From contig NZ_AUGU01000016.1 of NCBI RefSeq assembly GCF_000422825.1, forward strand, positions 150,364 through 214,363: DNA of 64,000 bases, written 5' to 3'. This DNA is from Nocardioides insulae DSM 17944 (GTDB lineage: Bacteria; Actinomycetota; Actinomycetes; Propionibacteriales; Nocardioidaceae). Shown piece by piece: positions 61,426 through 64,000 of the stretch. The notes under the pieces were generated by a model, which did no database searches, had not been told where the DNA came from, and saw only the letters and a program-made list of their open reading frames with translations. Made by a program: the position numbers and the translations under genes. Positions within the stretch are counted from its first letter, which is position 1; each line of letters starts with the position of its first letter.

Positions 61426-62318
61426 CCACCCCCACCCGCTACGAACCGCGCATCGACCTCGAGGAGATCTCCGCCCTCGACATGCACGTGCACGTCGAAC
61501 AGGACGATCACGGCTGCCTGTCGCTCTCCGATGACCTGATGGATGCCTCGGCGGCGTACTTCAAGTCCTCCGACAACCGCACCCCGACCGTCGACGACCT
61601 CGCCGAGCGCTACCGCGAGCACGGCATGGCCGCGGTCGTCTTCACCGTCGACGCCGCCACCGCCACCGGCCAGCCCGCACTGTCCAGCGAGGAGATCGCC
61701 GAGCGGTGCGCCGTGCACTCCGACGTGCTCATCCCGTTCGGCTCGGTCGACCCGCACCGCGGTGCGGACGCGGTCGCGCAGGCCCGCCGGCTGGTGACCG
61801 ATCACGGCGTCCGCGGGTTCAAGTTCCACCCGAGCCTGCAGGCCTTCGCGCCCAACGACCCGGCGTTCTCGCCGCTGTGGGAGGCGCTCGAGGAGTTGGG
61901 GGTGCCGGCCCTGTTCCACACCGGCCAGAACGGCATCGGCGCCGGTCTCCCCGGCGGGCGCGGCATCAAGCTGCGCTACTCCCAGCCGCTGCTGCTCGAT
62001 GACGTCGCCGCGGACCACCCCGGTCTCACCGTGATCCTCGCGCACCCGTCGGTGCCGTGGCAGGGCGAGGCGATCTCGATGGCCACCCACAAGGCGAACG
62101 TCTACATCGACCTCTCCGGCTGGTCGCCGAAGTACTTCCCGGCCGAGCTCGTCCGCGCGGCCGGCGGCATGCTCAAGCGCAAGGTGCTCTTCGGCAGCGA
62201 CTACCCGCTGATCAGCCCGGAGCGCTGGATCTCCGACGCCGAGGGCCTGGGCTGGAAGCCCGAGGTCATGCCCGGGATCCTCAAGGGGAACGCCGCCAAG
62301 GTGCTCGGCCTGGCCTGA
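61422..62318 (+). CDS. amidohydrolase 2 family, CouO-like beta-ketoacyl-CoA hydrolase
   Basis: This 298-residue metal-dependent hydrolase of the COG2159 type has the N-terminal metal pair in LDMHVHVEQD. Further family blocks are FKFHPSLQAF, LFHTGQNG, LILAHPSVPW (read VILAHPSVPW) and the catalytic FGSDYPLISPERW. In Rhodococcus, CouO hydrolyses 4-hydroxyphenyl-beta-ketoacyl-CoA, producing the benzoate and acetyl-CoA; the gene order here matches. A decarboxylase such as ACMSD is the alternative. It ends the operon, followed by a strong terminator. Confidence 0.85.
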   Translation: MTTPTRYEPRIDLEEISALDMHVHVEQDDHGCLSLSDDLMDASAAYFKSSDNRTPTVDDLAERYREHGMAAVVFTVDAATATGQPALSSEEIAERCAVHSDVLIPFGSVDPHRGADAVAQARRLVTDHGVRGFKFHPSLQAFAPNDPAFSPLWEALEELGVPALFHTGQNGIGAGLPGGRGIKLRYSQPLLLDDVAADHPGLTVILAHPSVPWQGEAISMATHKANVYIDLSGWSPKYFPAELVRAAGGMLKRKVLFGSDYPLISPERWISDAEGLGWKPEVMPGILKGNAAKVLGLA

Positions 62319-62337
62319 CCGGTAGAGCGCTGTCGCT

Positions 62338-62376
62338 GCGACCCCTCGAGGCTCTCTCGAGGGGTCGCCACATTTT
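62338..62376 (+). terminator. rho-independent terminator of the hydratase operon
   Basis: GCGACCCCTCGAG / CTCGAGGGGTCGC is a perfect 13-bp stem with loop GCTCT, followed by CACATTTT. It is the best terminator in the window and separates the operon from the MFS gene. Confidence 0.9.
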
Positions 62377-62390
62377 CACCCTCGATCCAC

Positions 62391-62449
62391 TTGACCGTGG
62401 TGACCCGTATCACCATGATTGCCAGGAACCCTGTTAATCAGGATTCCTG
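62391..62449 (+). promoter_or_regulatory. promoter with two palindromes (site D)
   Basis: TTGACC (62391-62396), a 17-base spacer and CATGAT (62414-62419) precede CAGGAACCCTG (62423-62433, one mismatch) and CAGGATTCCTG (62439-62449). The two copies start 16 bases apart, just past the start of transcription, so a MarR dimer pair could block it. Confidence 0.75.
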
Positions 62450-62463
62450 AACTAGGAGACATC

Positions 62464-63774
62464 ATGACCAGCACCCTCGGCACCCCCGACGCCGGGACCG
62501 GCGAGCAGTCCCGCCGGATGGGCAAGATCGTGGCGAGCAGCTTCACCGGCAGCCTGATCGAGTACTACGACTTCCTGCTCTACTCCACCGCCTCGGCCAC
62601 CGTGTTCGGCCAGGTGTTCTTCTCCGACCTCGACCCGGTCACCGGCACCATCGCCTCCTTCGGCACCTTCGCCGCCGGTTACCTGGCGCGGCCACTGGGC
62701 GGCGTGATCTTCGGTCACTACGGCGACAAGCTCGGCCGCAAGAAGATGCTGGTGCTCACCATGACCATCATGGCGCTGGTCAGCTTCGCGATCGGCCTGC
62801 TGCCGACGTACGCCGCGATCGGGGCGGCCGCACCGGTCCTGCTGATCCTGCTCCGGGTGATCCAGGGCGTCGCGATCGGTGGCGAGTGGGGCGGTGCGGT
62901 GCTGATGACCGCCGAGCACGCCACCACCCGACGCGGGCTGTGGGCCTCCTTCACCAACGCCGGCGCCCCGGCGGGCATGCTGCTCTCCACCGCGGTGATG
63001 GCGGTGATGGCCTCGGTCACGACGCCGGACCAGTTCCTCGCCTGGGGCTGGCGGGTGCCGTTCCTGCTGAGCATCGTCCTGCTCGGCGTGGGCCTGTGGA
63101 TCCGGCTGAGCGTCGAGGAGTCCCCGGCGTTCTCCGCGATGAAGGAGCAGAAGAAGGAGGCGAAGGTCCCGCTCTTCGATGTCCTGCGCAACCACCCGCG
63201 CAACCTGTTCCTGGCCGCCGGCGTCGGGCTGGGCGCCTTCATCATCCAGGGTGTGCTGACCACCTTCCTGATCAGCTACGCCCTCGGCGCCGGCTTCGAG
63301 CGGTCCACCGTGCTGAACGCGCTGACCATCTCCTCGGCCGGAGCCATCCTCGGCATCATCGGCTGGTCCGCGCTCAGCGACCGGCTGGGTCGACGCCCGG
63401 TCGTGATGACCGCGGCAGCCGTGACCGCCGTCTACGGCTACCTGCTCTTCCCGATGATCGACTCGGGGAGCACCGCCCTGCTCGTGCTGGCCGCGGTGCT
63501 CGGGCAGTCGGTCATCCACGCCGCCTTCTACGGCCCGCTGGCCGCGCTGATGAGCGAGGTGTTCTCGACCGAGTCCCGTTACACCGGTGCCTCCCTGGGC
63601 TACCAGTTGGCCGGCATGGGTGCCGGGATCTCGCCGCTGCTCTTCGCCTGGCTGCAGAGCGCCGGCGCCGGCACGATGCTGCTCTCCACCGTGATCGCGG
63701 CTTTCTGCGCGCTCAGCATCGTCTGCCTGCTCGCGCTCGGTGAGACCAAGGACCGGGAGCTGATCGACGCCTGA
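62464..63774 (+). CDS. MFS transporter, metabolite:H+ symporter (MHS) type
   Basis: This 436-residue membrane protein of the MHS branch (ShiA/ProP/KgtP-like) starts behind AGGAG. It begins IVASSFTGSLIEYYDFLLYSTAS, and has RPLGGVIFGHYGDKLGRKKML (motif A) and GVAIGGEWGGAVLM, all typical. Twelve helices are expected. Aromatic acid importers of this class include CouT-like proteins, so it is likely the entry route for hydroxycinnamates. Its promoter has two copies of the MarR palindrome. It converges on another MHS-like fragment at the right edge. Confidence 0.88.
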   Translation: MTSTLGTPDAGTGEQSRRMGKIVASSFTGSLIEYYDFLLYSTASATVFGQVFFSDLDPVTGTIASFGTFAAGYLARPLGGVIFGHYGDKLGRKKMLVLTMTIMALVSFAIGLLPTYAAIGAAAPVLLILLRVIQGVAIGGEWGGAVLMTAEHATTRRGLWASFTNAGAPAGMLLSTAVMAVMASVTTPDQFLAWGWRVPFLLSIVLLGVGLWIRLSVEESPAFSAMKEQKKEAKVPLFDVLRNHPRNLFLAAGVGLGAFIIQGVLTTFLISYALGAGFERSTVLNALTISSAGAILGIIGWSALSDRLGRRPVVMTAAAVTAVYGYLLFPMIDSGSTALLVLAAVLGQSVIHAAFYGPLAALMSEVFSTESRYTGASLGYQLAGMGAGISPLLFAWLQSAGAGTMLLSTVIAAFCALSIVCLLALGETKDRELIDA

Positions 63775-63828
63775 TCGATCCTGCCGGGCGGGCGGTGAGG
63801 GGGTGCTCGTCCGGCAAGGATGCAGAAC

Positions 63829-63874
63829 GATGCCCGCTTCCCGGGGTGGAACTCCACCCCGGGAAGCGGGCATC
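63829..63874. terminator. 46-bp perfect hairpin, bidirectional terminator
   Basis: GATGCCCGCTTCCCGGGG continues to TGGA, then AC, then the exact reverse complement, giving up to 22 paired bases with almost no loop. It sits between the converging MFS gene and the fragment at 63921. There is no T-tract. Confidence 0.75.
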
Positions 63875-63920
63875 TCGGCTACCTACCTCGCCGAAGGGGC
63901 AAGGGGTCCGCCCCGTGGTC

Positions 63921-64000
63921 TCACCCCGAGACCAGCTCCGACTCGCGGTCGGGAGAGGGCCGGTGGCCGAGGTCGGCCGTGGGGACGTCCTTGGTCTCGC
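63921..64000 (-). CDS. C-terminal end of a second MHS-type transporter, cut by window edge
   Basis: The lower strand from 63998 reads ETKDVPTADLGHRPSPDRES, then ELVSG and a TGA at 63923-63921. The ETKD start is the usual tail of MHS transporters (compare ETKDRELIDA ending the gene at 63774). Only 25 residues lie in the window, so the family call is tentative. Confidence 0.5.
   Translation of the reverse strand, partial: ETKDVPTADLGHRPSPDRESELVSG

Noticed and set aside
1..64000. CRISPR arrays, insertion sequences, prophage or integrase genes
   Set aside because: No regularly spaced repeats with unique spacers and no transposase, integrase or phage-like protein were found in any frame. The only repeats are the short ones listed.

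Overview
The window is GC-rich DNA with actinobacterial features: GTG and TTG starts, long translationally coupled operons, a DtxR/IdeR-type iron box, a dCTP deaminase of the dcd family, an unlinked Ser/Thr kinase and a PaaX/MarR/ROK regulator set. It looks like a soil or plant-associated member of the Nocardioides/Propionibacteriales type. That assignment is an inference from gene style, not from a marker gene. No transposase, integrase, phage gene, rRNA or CRISPR array was seen.

Region 1 (1-9.1 kb) holds small housekeeping and stress units: a DUF2461 fragment, a secreted hypothetical protein, a lipoprotein paired with a membrane-anchored C39-like cysteine peptidase homologue, an ECF sigma factor carrying a SnoaL-like tail next to a tandem SnoaL protein, a quinone-reductase-like dehydrogenase, and a TetR regulator divergent from an FAD monooxygenase.

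Region 2 (9.1-25.7 kb) is the most striking part. A ROK repressor faces a ten-gene operon joined mostly by 4-base overlaps. It encodes a family-5 solute-binding lipoprotein, a permease, a permease-ATPase fusion, an ATPase, a Gfo/Idh/MocA oxidoreductase, a GMC/pyranose-oxidase-like oxidase, a single-chain protein joining the small (DUF6379-like) and large (xylose-isomerase-like TIM barrel) subunits of C-glycoside deglycosidases, a cytoplasmic GH106 rhamnosidase-like enzyme, a cytoplasmic GH43 enzyme and an MFS exporter. The proposed logic is import of a decorated plant C-glycoside, removal of rhamnose and xylose/arabinose caps, oxidation of the core sugar at C3, C-C cleavage by the fused deglycosidase, and export of the aglycone.

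Region 3 (25.7-42.1 kb) holds a tRNA-Gly(CCC) beside a duplicated tRNA 3' fragment, an SGNH hydrolase, dcd, a kinase, a vWA protein, an iron-box-controlled siderophore-interacting reductase, a DUF4097/ribbon-helix-helix pair, a sodium:solute symporter with a small membrane partner, a giant membrane Fe-S oxidoreductase with an eleven-copy SLFD-repeat tail, and a KtrAB/TrkAH potassium uptake pair.

Region 4 (42.1-64 kb) is a hydroxycinnamate-type catabolic island. A MarR regulator is divergent from an enoyl-CoA hydratase, acetoacetyl-CoA synthetase-like ligase, 3-hydroxyacyl-CoA dehydrogenase, acyl-CoA synthetase and CouO-like amidohydrolase, followed by an MFS importer. The gene set matches the CoA-dependent p-coumarate (Cou) pathway of Rhodococcus. 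The same 11-bp palindrome CAGGAnTCCTG occurs at the MarR/hydratase promoter, the MFS promoter, a secreted hydrolase promoter and the promoter of a PhnDCE-like ABC/P450/PaaX operon, which ties these units into one probable regulon. Regions 2 and 4 together point to use of plant phenolics: glycosides, esters and phenylpropanoid acids.
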